In this document: positions 45,802 through 54,721 of the stretch, in pieces
How the letters are laid out: each line of letters starts with the position of its first letter
Position numbering within the stretch: position 1 is the stretch's first letter
DNA from: Flavobacteriaceae bacterium UBA6231
GTDB taxonomy: Bacteria > Bacteroidota > Bacteroidia > Flavobacteriales > Flavobacteriaceae
Reading direction: 5' to 3'
Assembly: GCA_002441545.1 (NCBI GenBank)
Contig: DJWL01000005.1
Span: forward strand, 9,182-73,181
Length of the DNA: 64,000 nt
Notes under the pieces: model-generated
What the model saw: the letters and a program-made list of their open reading frames with translations, nothing else
Database searches by the model: none
Told to the model about the DNA's origin: nothing
Made by a program: the position numbers and the translations under genes

Positions 45802-47235
45802 TTATCCTTTAGTTTTAATTTTAATGGGAACAAGGTTCTCTATAGGCACGCGTTTGTTTTCAACAATAGCGTCTTCATTTTCTGCAGAAAAACGTATAGC
45901 CAATGCTAAAATTGCCGTAACCATTACCATACATCCAATCAACAAATACCCACTTGAAACTGCTTGTGAAGAGGCCATTGATTGCGCTGCTTTTATTACA
46001 TCCGCCCCTAATCCTTGATTGGCTGCAATAGCAGCTTTTTCAGCAAGTGCAGATTTAGATTTGAGCAATAAAGCCGCAAAAAACGCCCCTACATTACCAC
46101 CTGCCCCAACAATACCTGAGACTGACCCAATGGCTTTTTTATTGATAAAAGGCACTACCGAAAACGTTGCTCCCTCGGCCATTTGAACTGATAAACTAAA
46201 TAAAATCAAAAACAAAATCCCTAATATGATGTTGGTAATTCCAGAAAAAGTAACCAGCATAATTCCCTGAAGAGCAAGTATAAATGACAAAAATAGCACC
46301 CTACCACGCAATCCTTTTAACTTACCGAACTTATCTCCAAAATAGCCTCCCAATGTTCTTGCAAAAATATTCATTAATGCAAAAGACAACACAATGTTTC
46401 CTGCTGTTAATCTTTCTAACTGAAATGTATTTTGAAGATAATCGTCCATAGTACCATAAACCGTAAGCTCAATACCAAAACAAGCGGCATAGACCAAGAA
46501 AAGTATCCATATTCTATAATCCTTAATCACTGCTAAAAACCCTACTTGATCTTTCTTGGCGTTTACTTTTTTTCCTGAAGCTCTTAAATCCTCAAAATTA
46601 CCTTCAGGCGTATCTTGGGTAAAAAAGTAATATACAATACCCATTAATAAACAAATAGCACCCGCAATTATCATGGAATATCTCCAAGCCTCAGATTGAG
46701 CAACTCCCAAACCAATAACTAATGCCGCAATTAAAGGCATGCCCAAACGATTTGCACCACCTCCTAAATTTCCCCAACCAGCAGACGTTGCATTTGCGGT
46801 ACCAACAACATTTGGAGCAAACATCAGTGATGTATGCACTTGCGTTATCACAAAAGATGCTCCAATAAAACCAATAAATAATCTACAAATAAGAAATTGA
46901 AGAGGTGTTTGCACAAAACCACATAATATGACTGGGATGGCTCCTAAAACCAAAAGCCATGTATAGCAAATTCTAGGACCATATTTATCACATAATTTAC
47001 CAATAAGCAATCGGGCAAACACAGTTCCTGAAACAGCTAAAATAATAGAATTCCATTTTTGGTCTGGTGTTAAACCTAAATCTTTAACCACATCTGGCAT
47101 AAATGGAACTATGCCAAACCATGCAAAAAAGCACATAAAGAATGATATGGAAGTTATCCAGAACGTACGCACAGGAACGCTCTTAAAATCTAATAAATTA
47201 AGTGTAGTTGCTTTAACTGATACAGAATTTTTCAT
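45802..47235 (-). CDS. narK: Nitrate/nitrite MFS transporter NarK
   Basis: 477 residues, twelve membrane helices. Nitrate-signature features: FAWFGIVPFMPDVVKDLG with conserved residues of helix 1, GNLGGGANRLG (helix 5 nitrate motif) and GIVGAGGNVGAFFAALLL (helix 11 motif). First gene of the narK-nasA-rubredoxin transcript; an 18-bp palindrome and a TATTTTTG box precede it. A second uptake route besides NrtABCD. Confidence 0.9.
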   Translation of the reverse strand: MKNSVSVKATTLNLLDFKSVPVRTFWITSISFFMCFFAWFGIVPFMPDVVKDLGLTPDQKWNSIILAVSGTVFARLLIGKLCDKYGPRICYTWLLVLGAIPVILCGFVQTPLQFLICRLFIGFIGASFVITQVHTSLMFAPNVVGTANATSAGWGNLGGGANRLGMPLIAALVIGLGVAQSEAWRYSMIIAGAICLLMGIVYYFFTQDTPEGNFEDLRASGKKVNAKKDQVGFLAVIKDYRIWILFLVYAACFGIELTVYGTMDDYLQNTFQLERLTAGNIVLSFALMNIFARTLGGYFGDKFGKLKGLRGRVLFLSFILALQGIMLVTFSGITNIILGILFLILFSLSVQMAEGATFSVVPFINKKAIGSVSGIVGAGGNVGAFFAALLLKSKSALAEKAAIAANQGLGADVIKAAQSMASSQAVSSGYLLIGCMVMVTAILALAIRFSAENEDAIVENKRVPIENLVPIKIKTKG

Positions 47236-47261
47236 GCCAAAATTATTTTATACTTACAAAA

Positions 47262-47279
47262 ATAAGTATAATTACTTAA
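47262..47279. promoter_or_regulatory. Operator palindrome upstream of narK
   Basis: ATAAGTATAATTACTTAA. It overlaps by 3 bases a minus-strand TATTTTTG box (47257-47264); the ATG is 22 bases downstream of that box. A TACGTATT motif lies further upstream at 47296-47303. Confidence 0.7.
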
Positions 47280-47405
47280 TTTTAAACATTAAAAATACGT
47301 ATTATAAAATAAATATTAGATTATTAAGAATCGGTTATAATTTTGATAATATTGGAAATAATGACTGGTTTAGTTAGTGTTTTTTATAAATCCCTTACAC
47401 TACCC

Positions 47406-48068
47406 TTATTTCACAAGCTGATATTCACTTGCCTTATTACTTAATTCCATAAGATTTTTGACATCTAACTTTTTCATAAGATTGAAACGATGTACTTCTG
47501 CTGTTCTTCTACTTATTTCCAACTCTTCAGCAATATCCTTGTTGTTTTTTAATTGCAAGACAAGTTTAAGTATTTGCTTCTCCCTTTTAGTAAGATTGAA
47601 TGGATCTTCTACTGTTTCATTATTTTGCTTGGTTTTTTGATTTCCATTCACAAAATTATTCATGATAATGGAAGATATATCGCCAGAAAAATACTTTCCA
47701 CCAGAAGCAACTGTATGTATTGCTTTTATAAATTCCTCTTTACTGGCTCCTTTTAATAAATACCCATCGGCACCGGCTTGAATGGACTGAACTACGTACT
47801 CCTCGGAGTCATGCATGGAAAGCACCAAAGTTTTAATGTCTTTGTAATTTTTGTTAATCTCCCTAACAACCTCAATGCCATTCATCTCTGGCATTCTTAT
47901 ATCAACTATCAATAAATGTGGCTTATTTTTTTTAATGACTTCAAGTGCTTCTTTGCCATTTGAAGCCTCATCTATGACCTTAATTCCTTGTTGGTCTTCT
48001 AAAAGTGCTTTAATCCCATCTCTTACAAGTACATGATCATCTGCCAAAATAACATTTATAATATCCAT
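47406..48068 (-). CDS. LuxR/NarL-type response regulator
   Basis: 220 residues: receiver domain (VILADDHVLVRDGIKALL; phospho-Asp in LLIVDIRMPEMNG; conserved Lys in YLLKGASKEEF) and C-terminal LuxR-type HTH (LTKREKQILKLVLQLKNNKDIAEEL). Next to a NarX-like kinase, so a nitrate-responsive pair is likely. The TTG at 48077 is in frame, but ATG 48068 (MDIINVILADD) is the natural start. Last gene of the nirB operon or independently expressed. Confidence 0.87.
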   Translation of the reverse strand: MDIINVILADDHVLVRDGIKALLEDQQGIKVIDEASNGKEALEVIKKNKPHLLIVDIRMPEMNGIEVVREINKNYKDIKTLVLSMHDSEEYVVQSIQAGADGYLLKGASKEEFIKAIHTVASGGKYFSGDISSIIMNNFVNGNQKTKQNNETVEDPFNLTKREKQILKLVLQLKNNKDIAEELEISRRTAEVHRFNLMKKLDVKNLMELSNKASEYQLVK

Positions 48069-48120
48069 TTTTATCAAATTATAAGTACAAAAATAATGAT
48101 TTTTACGTAATACTACTTAA

Positions 48121-49935
48121 CTATTCAATAGGAATGTTTAATGTTACCCTTGTTCCTTTATTAGGTTCTGAGTTAAGGAAAAGTCTACCATTAATATATT
48201 TTATCCTTTCTTTCATAAAGGTCATGCCCATACCACCATCACCATTTTTTTTGTATTCTATTTTTTCCGGATCAAATCCTTTTCCATTGTCGTCAATAAC
48301 AACACTTAGCAATTTTTCACTATTGGAAAGTGTGACGATGATATGTGTGGAATCGGCATATTTTATAGCATTGTTTATGGCCTCTTGTGTAATTCTGTAA
48401 ATATTGATTTCAGAAAGCGAATCCAACCTTTGGTTAAAATCGGTTTTATTATAAAACACAATGTTTTTGCCAGTAAGTTTTGACAATTCATTGGTAAGCT
48501 TTGCTATGGCCGGAACAATACCATGATCGGTCAACTCTGGAGGTGTTAAATTAAAAGTAGCCATTCTAACACCCTTAATAATATTGGACGTTAACTCTTT
48601 TAGATGTTCAATTTTTAAAGCCGTTTTGTCTATATCCTTGATATCAATACTCTCTAAATTATATTTAAGCCCAGTTAGCATTTGCCCAATGCCATCATGA
48701 ACATCTTTAGCTATACGGTTCTGTTCATTCTCTTGGTTTTCTATGATCTTACTGGAAATATTCTTTTGCTGGTTCATTTTCTCCTCAAAATTGGCTTTGG
48801 TGAGTCGTTCAATTTCCAGTTGTGCTTCTTTTCTTTTTGTAATATCAGAAGCTATAATCAATAATTCGGACTTATCATCGGTAGGGTTAAAAGGAATTAT
48901 TGCCATTTCCAACCAAACCTCAACTTGGTCTTTTGTGGATGCTTTCACCTCGCCTTGCCAACCTGTTTTTTTATACTTGGTAATTAAGCTTTCTATAAAC
49001 AATTGATCATTCTCATTAGCTGACAATACATCTGCAAAATTTGCAACGCTATTAAATTTATTGAACTTAAAAAGTCTTGAAAACTTATTTCCCATATGAA
49101 CAATTGTTCCGCTGGAAGTAATACGAGCAAATAAAAGGGTTTCGTCCATAGCATGGCTCAACGCCCGCAATTCTTTAACAGATTTCTCTTTGGCATCGCT
49201 CAGGACATCAGCATCAAACGCCATTTTCTTAGCTTTTTTTTCTGCTATCAACAATCCTTTAAGGGTGTTTTTTACGGTTTTAGCTGTTGGCCAAAAAATA
49301 AAAAGAAATTCTGCCAATAAAATAAGCAACGTAAAAGCCATGAGAAATAATTCCAGCTTACGTAACCAACTAACTTTTTCATTAGCTTCAGAATCATATT
49401 GATTCACAATTTGATCCATCGCCAATAAAAAAGATCCTTCATTTTGTTTTACTTTTTCAATATCATCAAGAAAGGTTTCAACTGGGAGTGATGGAACATT
49501 TTCTATTTTTTCAATAATAGCTTTTGAAGCTTTCTCAATAACATAAAAAGGCAGATTAATCCTACTAAACATATTGATAACCGCAATACTGTTATTACCT
49601 GGCAAACCAAGGCTATCACTTCCATTCTGAAGGGCATGGTGCGACATTTCCCATAGTTTAAGAGTTTGTTTAATCTTGTCTTTAAGTTGAATTCTTTTTT
49701 CGACGTCTTCTTCTGTAGAAAGCAATACGATTTCCTTGGTAAGTTTTTGGCTTAACATTCTTTGTCTACCTGCCACATTGATAACCCTAGAATCCCCTTC
49801 TTGATCTTTGAGATGTTTTCTAATAAGGATTTGGCTTACAATTACCGAAAAAGCAATAGTGCTCAATGCAATAATATATAAACGGCTTAATTTTTTAAAT
49901 GTCCGTTGATCTAAAGAATTACCATTTTTAGTCAT
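48121..49935 (-). CDS. NarX-like sensor histidine kinase (PilJ-type nitrate sensor, PAS, HisKA_3)
   Basis: 604 residues. One membrane helix near 15-35, then a PilJ/NarX-type periplasmic sensor opening with RVINVAGRQRMLSQKLTKE, which resembles the NarX nitrate-binding P-box; second helix near 195-215. A PAS domain follows (AISSGT... region, VEVWLEMAIIPF), then HisKA_3 with phospho-His in QNRIAKDVHDGIGQML and a HATPase (DDNGKGFDPEKI; GGMGMTFMKER). Signals to the adjacent NarL-type regulator; ligand nitrate/nitrite inferred. Confidence 0.87.
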   Translation of the reverse strand: MTKNGNSLDQRTFKKLSRLYIIALSTIAFSVIVSQILIRKHLKDQEGDSRVINVAGRQRMLSQKLTKEIVLLSTEEDVEKRIQLKDKIKQTLKLWEMSHHALQNGSDSLGLPGNNSIAVINMFSRINLPFYVIEKASKAIIEKIENVPSLPVETFLDDIEKVKQNEGSFLLAMDQIVNQYDSEANEKVSWLRKLELFLMAFTLLILLAEFLFIFWPTAKTVKNTLKGLLIAEKKAKKMAFDADVLSDAKEKSVKELRALSHAMDETLLFARITSSGTIVHMGNKFSRLFKFNKFNSVANFADVLSANENDQLFIESLITKYKKTGWQGEVKASTKDQVEVWLEMAIIPFNPTDDKSELLIIASDITKRKEAQLEIERLTKANFEEKMNQQKNISSKIIENQENEQNRIAKDVHDGIGQMLTGLKYNLESIDIKDIDKTALKIEHLKELTSNIIKGVRMATFNLTPPELTDHGIVPAIAKLTNELSKLTGKNIVFYNKTDFNQRLDSLSEINIYRITQEAINNAIKYADSTHIIVTLSNSEKLLSVVIDDNGKGFDPEKIEYKKNGDGGMGMTFMKERIKYINGRLFLNSEPNKGTRVTLNIPIE

Positions 49936-49948
49936 GTTATACTTATTC

Positions 49949-50533
49949 TTAAGAAATAGCTTCTTTTATCAATGCTAAACTTTTATCTGAAAATTTAATT
50001 CTTAAAGCTTCTGCCTGTCCTTCTTTAGACATTTTTTTCCATGTTTTTTGAAGAATGTCAATAACCTTTTCATCCTCATGTTTGGCTGCAAATTCTTCAA
50101 AATAATAATCTAAAAAGACCAAACAAATAACATCTTCTATGGTTTGGCTTTCCTCATTCTTTTTTATCAGCTTTTTATTTATTAAAAAAGAAACTCTTTC
50201 AATAAATTCATCATCGTATCCCACTTCTTTTAAAATTTCTGCAGTTATTTCTGCATGCATTTTTTTAAGCGTTTCACGCCATTTTAAATATCCAACTCTA
50301 TCCATAGGGTATTCATCTCTGGCTATTTTCCAACGACAAATATGTTGAGCTCTTGATGCAATTTGAAGCGCTCTTGATGCATTTGATTTGAACTGCAACA
50401 GTTTTTGGGACATTCGCTGAGAGTACAATAATTCCTTTGGAAAATCTAACCCGTGACTATGGTAGGAGTTTATATCTTCTGAATTCTTTTTGTCTATAAG
50501 CGCAATGGCTATTTCAAATTTTGTGGGTTCCAT
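49949..50533 (-). CDS. DUF4202 domain-containing protein
   Basis: 194 residues of the uncharacterised DUF4202 family (FEIAIALIDKKNSEDIN; LQIASRAQHICRWKIARDEYP; GYLKWRETLKKMHAE). It has His and Asp residues arranged like an HD-type phosphohydrolase (AQHICRW, HAEITAE), but this is not proof of activity. It sits between nirD and the sensor kinase in the nirB operon, hinting at a nitrogen role. Confidence 0.82.
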   Translation of the reverse strand: MEPTKFEIAIALIDKKNSEDINSYHSHGLDFPKELLYSQRMSQKLLQFKSNASRALQIASRAQHICRWKIARDEYPMDRVGYLKWRETLKKMHAEITAEILKEVGYDDEFIERVSFLINKKLIKKNEESQTIEDVICLVFLDYYFEEFAAKHEDEKVIDILQKTWKKMSKEGQAEALRIKFSDKSLALIKEAIS

Positions 50534-50544
50534 ACTATGTGTAA

Positions 50545-50922
50545 TTAATCTGCAAAGCCAATATACACATTTCCGTTTTCAATTTTAACAGGATACACCG
50601 CTATTTTTAAATCTTCACCTGTCAGATTAGAGCCATCTTCCAAAGAAAAGTTTTTTTTATGCATTGGGCAGGCCACTTTAGGAACGCCCGCTTTATCTCC
50701 AATCATTCCAAGAGACAAAACCATTTCCATTTTATGGGGACATAAATTTTGGCACGCATACCACTTAGACATTCTAGTAAAATTATAAACCGCTATTTGC
50801 TTGGTTTTGTATTTTATACAAGCACCACTATTTTCAGGAAAATCGCATACCGTGCCAACTTCAAACCAAGTTTTAACATCAGCCTCATTTACAGTATCGT
50901 ATTGATTTAAAATGTCTTGCAT
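50545..50922 (-). CDS. nirD: Nitrite reductase small subunit, Rieske type
   Basis: 125 residues. Retains both Rieske ligand pairs: CPHKM and CPMHKK, so it should bind a 2Fe-2S cluster, unlike many enterobacterial NirD proteins that have lost these ligands. Pairs with NirB in NADH-dependent nitrite reduction to ammonia. Separated from nirB by 180 bases containing a GC-rich repeat. Confidence 0.9.
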   Translation of the reverse strand: MQDILNQYDTVNEADVKTWFEVGTVCDFPENSGACIKYKTKQIAVYNFTRMSKWYACQNLCPHKMEMVLSLGMIGDKAGVPKVACPMHKKNFSLEDGSNLTGEDLKIAVYPVKIENGNVYIGFAD

Positions 50923-50953
50923 ATCTAAAATTTATTTAATTCAATTTTTTATT

Positions 50954-51037
50954 TGGGCGTTCCCCTTTGGGTCGGGCTTTTCGCTACAAGTCCTCGCTCG
51001 TACCTCGCAGCGGGCTTTCCGCTGCAATCCCTAACGC
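50954..51037. repeat. GC-rich REP-like palindromic element between nirB and nirD
   Basis: About 84 bases, much richer in GC than surroundings. It begins GGGCGTTCCCCTTTGGGTCG, contains the perfect hairpin GCAGCGG-GCTTT-CCGCTGC (51007-51025) and ends AATCCCTAACGC. This is the outline of a dispersed flavobacterial repeat known from many genomes (recalled, not searched). It lies inside the nir operon and could affect mRNA stability or relative expression of nirB and nirD. Confidence 0.65.
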
Positions 51038-51101
51038 AAATGCTGTTGATTTGTTTAATCGTTAATATAAATCTCAATTCAACAGTTAAACATCAAACTC
51101 A

Positions 51102-53618
51102 CTACCAAGCCTTTGGCATTTTCATGTCGCGCATTGGCACAAATACCAAGTTATCATCGGTATCATCAGAATTCACAAAATGCCTGAAACGTTTCTTCAT
51201 ATTAGTATCTTCAATAGCTTGTTTCCACTCACATTCGTATTTATTAACAAGGCTTTCCATTTCTTTTTCAAGTTCTTCTACAATTCCCAAGGAATCTTCA
51301 ATAACTACTTGCTTTAAATACTCAATACCACCTTCCAATTTTTCTAACCATGGAGCTGTTCTCACCAACGGTCCAGCTGTTCGTAAGTAGTACATCAAAA
51401 ACCGGTCTAGGTATTTAATGGCGGTTTTGTCATCCAATTGTTCAGCAAAAAGTACCGCATGTTTTGGTGTTGCTCCACCATTTCCACAGACATACAAATT
51501 CCAACCGCCATCAACCGCTATCAATCCAAAATCTTTTCCTCTGGCTTCGGCACATTCTCGAATACATCCAGACACACCACCCTTTAATTTATGAGGTGAG
51601 CGTAAGCCTTTATATCTATTTTCAATTTCTATGGCAAACGTAACGCTTTCATGCATACCGTAACGACACCATGTAGAGCCCACACAACTTTTAACAGTAC
51701 GAAGCGATTTTCCGTAAGCATGTCCACTTTCAAATCCAGCTTCTATCAATTCTTTCCAAATAAGGGGTAATTCATGCAACTGTGCACCAAACAAATCAAT
51801 ACGTTGCCCACCGGTGATTTTTGTATATAAATCATATTTTTTTGCAACCAGCCCTAATACAATCAACTTATCGGGTGTAATTTCTCCACCAGCAATTCGT
51901 GGCACTACAGAGTAAGTTCCATTACGTTGAATGTTTGCCAAAAAGCGATCGTTAGTATCTTGAATGGTAAATTGTTTGTTTGCAGTTTCCATAGTAATCG
52001 TGGCAAAAATAGATGCCAATGCTGGTTTACAAACCTCACAACCATGACCTTCCCCAAATAAATTAAGAGCTTCTTCGTAATCTTTAACCTTGTTGATTTT
52101 AATAAGGTCATAAAGCTCCTGTCTGTTAAAACTAAAATGCTCACAAATAGTTTCTTTAACTTCTTTACCAAGCGATTTAAGGGTTTCATTTACCAAATCG
52201 ACCACCATAGGTTTACAACCGCCACACCCCGTTGTTGCTTTTGTTTTGGCAACCACATCGGTCAAATTATTACACCCGCCTTCTGTAATGGAACTGCAAA
52301 TAGCTCCTTTTGAAATACTTTCACAAGAACACACTTGGGCAGCATCTGGAATGTCCATAACACTACCAAACGACGACCCGCCTTCCCCTCTAGCACCAAT
52401 AATCAATTCTTCGGCGTCTTCAGGTATTGGTAATCCATTTAAATAGATTTGATGGAACATATTGTAATCTGAGGCATCACCTATCAGGATACCTCCTAAT
52501 AATTTTTTTCCATCATGACTTACGTTAATACGCTTATATAAATTTTTGTTTTTATTTTCATAAATGATGGAATACCCTTTTTCTACAGGCATAAAAGGCT
52601 CTCCATAACTAGCTACATCAACCCCTATCAACTTTAATTTGGTTGACATATCTATATCCTGCTCCATGACAACCTCTTTGTTTCCCAATATTTGATTGAC
52701 TGCAACTTCTGCCATATCATACCCTGGAGCCACTAGACCATAAATCATATTGTTCAACAAAGCCACTTCACCAATAGCATAAATTTCGGAATCCGATGTT
52801 TGCATTTTGTTATTCACAACAATACCTCCACGTACCCCCATTTTTAAATTGCACGTTTTTCCTAATTCGTCACGTGGCCTTATCCCTGCAGAAATGACCA
52901 GCATTTCCACATCTATCTTATCATATTCGCCAAACTCCATACCTGTTATGGCATCATCTCCTAAAATTTTATCGGTTACTTTAGATAAATGCACGTGAAT
53001 ACCCAATGATTCTATTTTTTCCTGAAGCACTTTACTTCCCCTGGTATCCAATTGTCTAGGCATTAATTTAGGAGCAAACTCCACAACATGAGGTTCAAAC
53101 CCCATGTCTTTAACAGCCTTTGCTGCTTCCAATCCTAAAAGCCCACCTCCTAATACGGCCGCCTTAATAGTTTCCTTTCTTTTACCTTTTATTTTATCGG
53201 CATAAGCTAGCATTGCTTCTAAATCTTCAATAGTGCGATAGACAAACACTCCTTTCTTTTCTACCCCTACTATATTAGGAACAAAAGGCGCTGAACCCGT
53301 TGCTAAAACCAAGTAGTCATACTTATAATGAAGGTCTTTCGTAGTGGTAACTTTTTTTGAAGCGCGATGGATATCGGTAATCCGTTCATTTGTAACCAAT
53401 TCAATTCCATTCTCTTCATACCAAGATCTCGGTGCCATTTCTAAAGCTTTGGCATCTTGCTTCTCAAAGAATTCACTTAAATGCACCCGATCGTAAGCAG
53501 GTCTTACCTCTTCACCAAAAACAGTTATTTGAAATTTTTCTCTATTAGGTTTTGATATAAACTTCTCACAGAATTTATATCCTACCATACCATTACCTAC
53601 AACAATAATTTTTCGCAT
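51102..53618 (-). CDS. nirB: NADH-dependent nitrite reductase large subunit
   Basis: 838 residues. N-terminal FAD/NAD oxidoreductase (IIVVGNGMVGYKFCEKF; AVLGGGLLGLEAAKAV), two BFD-like 2Fe-2S segments (VCSCESISKGAICSS with CGGCKP; HGCEVCKP), then nitrite/sulfite reductase domains with the siroheme/4Fe-4S cysteines in VKSCVGSTWCRYGM and GGVSGCIRECAEARG. It reduces nitrite to ammonium in six electrons. ATG at 53618 (MRKIIVVGNG) is preferred over the frame's upstream end at 53639. First gene of nirB-nirD-DUF4202-narX-narL. Confidence 0.92.
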   Translation of the reverse strand: MRKIIVVGNGMVGYKFCEKFISKPNREKFQITVFGEEVRPAYDRVHLSEFFEKQDAKALEMAPRSWYEENGIELVTNERITDIHRASKKVTTTKDLHYKYDYLVLATGSAPFVPNIVGVEKKGVFVYRTIEDLEAMLAYADKIKGKRKETIKAAVLGGGLLGLEAAKAVKDMGFEPHVVEFAPKLMPRQLDTRGSKVLQEKIESLGIHVHLSKVTDKILGDDAITGMEFGEYDKIDVEMLVISAGIRPRDELGKTCNLKMGVRGGIVVNNKMQTSDSEIYAIGEVALLNNMIYGLVAPGYDMAEVAVNQILGNKEVVMEQDIDMSTKLKLIGVDVASYGEPFMPVEKGYSIIYENKNKNLYKRINVSHDGKKLLGGILIGDASDYNMFHQIYLNGLPIPEDAEELIIGARGEGGSSFGSVMDIPDAAQVCSCESISKGAICSSITEGGCNNLTDVVAKTKATTGCGGCKPMVVDLVNETLKSLGKEVKETICEHFSFNRQELYDLIKINKVKDYEEALNLFGEGHGCEVCKPALASIFATITMETANKQFTIQDTNDRFLANIQRNGTYSVVPRIAGGEITPDKLIVLGLVAKKYDLYTKITGGQRIDLFGAQLHELPLIWKELIEAGFESGHAYGKSLRTVKSCVGSTWCRYGMHESVTFAIEIENRYKGLRSPHKLKGGVSGCIRECAEARGKDFGLIAVDGGWNLYVCGNGGATPKHAVLFAEQLDDKTAIKYLDRFLMYYLRTAGPLVRTAPWLEKLEGGIEYLKQVVIEDSLGIVEELEKEMESLVNKYECEWKQAIEDTNMKKRFRHFVNSDDTDDNLVFVPMRDMKMPKAW

Positions 53619-53641
53619 GACTACGTAATTGAAAAACAAAT

Positions 53642-53659
53642 ATAAGTATTATTACTTAA
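53642..53659. promoter_or_regulatory. Operator palindrome upstream of nirB
   Basis: ATAAGTATTATTACTTAA, identical to the site at the FNR-like gene. It overlaps by 3 bases a minus-strand TATATTTG box (53637-53644). An ATTACGTAAT palindrome follows at 53665-53674. The remaining 53675-53915 shows no gene. Confidence 0.72.
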
Positions 53660-53915
53660 TTTTTATTACGTAATTAAAAAAATTATATGTTATGATATAT
53701 TATTATCGATTTCTCAAATAGGAACAGTTTAAATTGATTAATAATCAAAATAGACATTCACAATTAAGCCGTATAAAAATAATCGCTCTATGTCTTCACT
53801 GTTTTGTTACATCCCATTTTTCAAAGGAAAACTCTCTTTTTGATGGTTATTAAAGCCACCTACCATGTATCAACTTAAAAAAAATCTATTTCAATAAATG
53901 AGAGAAGATAAAAAC

Positions 53916-53947
53916 AAAAAAGCTTCACTATTTAAGTGAAGCTTTTT
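53916..53947. terminator. Terminator at the left junction of the element
   Basis: 9-base stem AGCTTCACT / AGTGAAGCT with loop ATTTA and flanking A and T runs. It ends exactly where the tRNA 3'-end repeat begins, so it was probably the original terminator of the tRNA gene that was separated from it by the insertion. Confidence 0.8.
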
Positions 53948-53970
53948 GTGATCGCGACAGGATTCGAACC
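53948..53970. repeat. attL: direct repeat of the tRNA 3' end
   Basis: 23 bases beginning GTGATCGCGACAGG and ending TTCGAACC, identical to 63976-63998. After the repeat the sequence departs from tRNA, so this copy is a leftover fragment. Confidence 0.88.
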
Positions 53971-54018
53971 AATCTCGCATCCCTTATGTTCTCTACATTT
54001 TCAGTAATTACCCTCGCA

Positions 54019-54044
54019 ACTGTTGACCGATTTGTTAACCGATT
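54019..54044. repeat. Arm-type repeats near attL
   Basis: Two tandem copies 12 bp apart: GTTGACCGATT (54022-54032) and GTTAACCGATT (54034-54044). The 15-mer ACTGTTGACCGATTT also occurs at 63852-63866 near attR, suggesting integrase arm sites. Between here and 54340 nothing else is recognised. Confidence 0.55.
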
Positions 54045-54345
54045 AAGGTATTATATAACATTCGTCAGTTTCAAATTTAAAACAAATTAATGAATATTAT
54101 TTTTAATGGAAATATTTTTTATACACTTTTCACGTAATAAACAATAAAAGTATTTCGATAGAATATGTAACTTTCCTTTAAATATGGTACATCACAGCCT
54201 TCGGGGTGTAAATAAGGTATAAATTTTTGCTTTCTTTTGATATTATCATAGTATCTATCTTATAAATTATTAGCATAAGAGTATCTAAAATATCCGAAGT
54301 AACTCATAAAAAAAGCTACAAAAATATAACTCTTTGCTTAATAAA

Positions 54346-54363
54346 TTACCGCCTTAGCAGTAA
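54346..54363. promoter_or_regulatory. HipB operator O1
   Basis: TTACCG-CCTTAG-CAGTAA, inverted half sites around a 6-base spacer; first of three copies before hipB. Confidence 0.6.
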
Positions 54364-54416
54364 TACAATACATTTTTTGTCTTTTCATTCATAAAAACTA
54401 TTATATTTTCTTTTAT

Positions 54417-54434
54417 TTACTGCTATAACAGTAA
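54417..54434. promoter_or_regulatory. HipB operator O2 (perfect arms)
   Basis: TTACTG-CTATAA-CAGTAA, perfect inverted arms. Its centre is 71 bp from O1 and 72 bp from O3. Confidence 0.68.
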
Positions 54435-54488
54435 TAAAATATAATTTTACATAAAAAATGTTTCTACAAACATTTAAATTGATTATTT

Positions 54489-54506
54489 TTACCGCTTAAA
54501 CAGTAT
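54489..54506. promoter_or_regulatory. HipB operator O3 at the hipB start
   Basis: TTACCG-CTTAAA-CAGTAT, ending 3 bases before the hipB ATG, so binding would block transcription or start-site access. Confidence 0.62.
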
Positions 54507-54509
54507 ATA

Positions 54510-54719
54510 ATGAATGATTTTGATTTAGGGGCATTGATTAAAGACCATCGAAAAAAAGCAGGACTTACCCAACTGGAGCTAGCAAATCTAGCAGGAGTTG
54601 GTAAAACAACTGTTTTTGATATTGAAAAGAATAAAGAAACGGTGCGATTAAATAATCTATTTGCAGTGCTTCAAGTACTCAACATTAAAGTGGAATTCAA
54701 AAGTCCATTAACTAAATAA
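54510..54719 (+). CDS. hipB: HipB-like antitoxin (Xre-family HTH)
   Basis: 69 residues, almost entirely an HTH_3 domain (LIKDHRKKAGLTQLELANLAGVGKTTVFDIEKNK). It is shorter than E. coli HipB. First gene of a hipB-hipS-hipT cassette; the next gene begins after 2 bases. Expected to repress the operon through three upstream TTACyG-N6-CAGTAA sites and to help neutralise the kinase. Confidence 0.87.
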   Translation: MNDFDLGALIKDHRKKAGLTQLELANLAGVGKTTVFDIEKNKETVRLNNLFAVLQVLNIKVEFKSPLTK

Positions 54720-54721
54720 TT

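Noticed and set aside
53948..53970. A second tRNA gene at the left junction
   Set aside because: Only the 3' T-arm/acceptor part matches; the sequence then diverges, so it is an attachment-site remnant.
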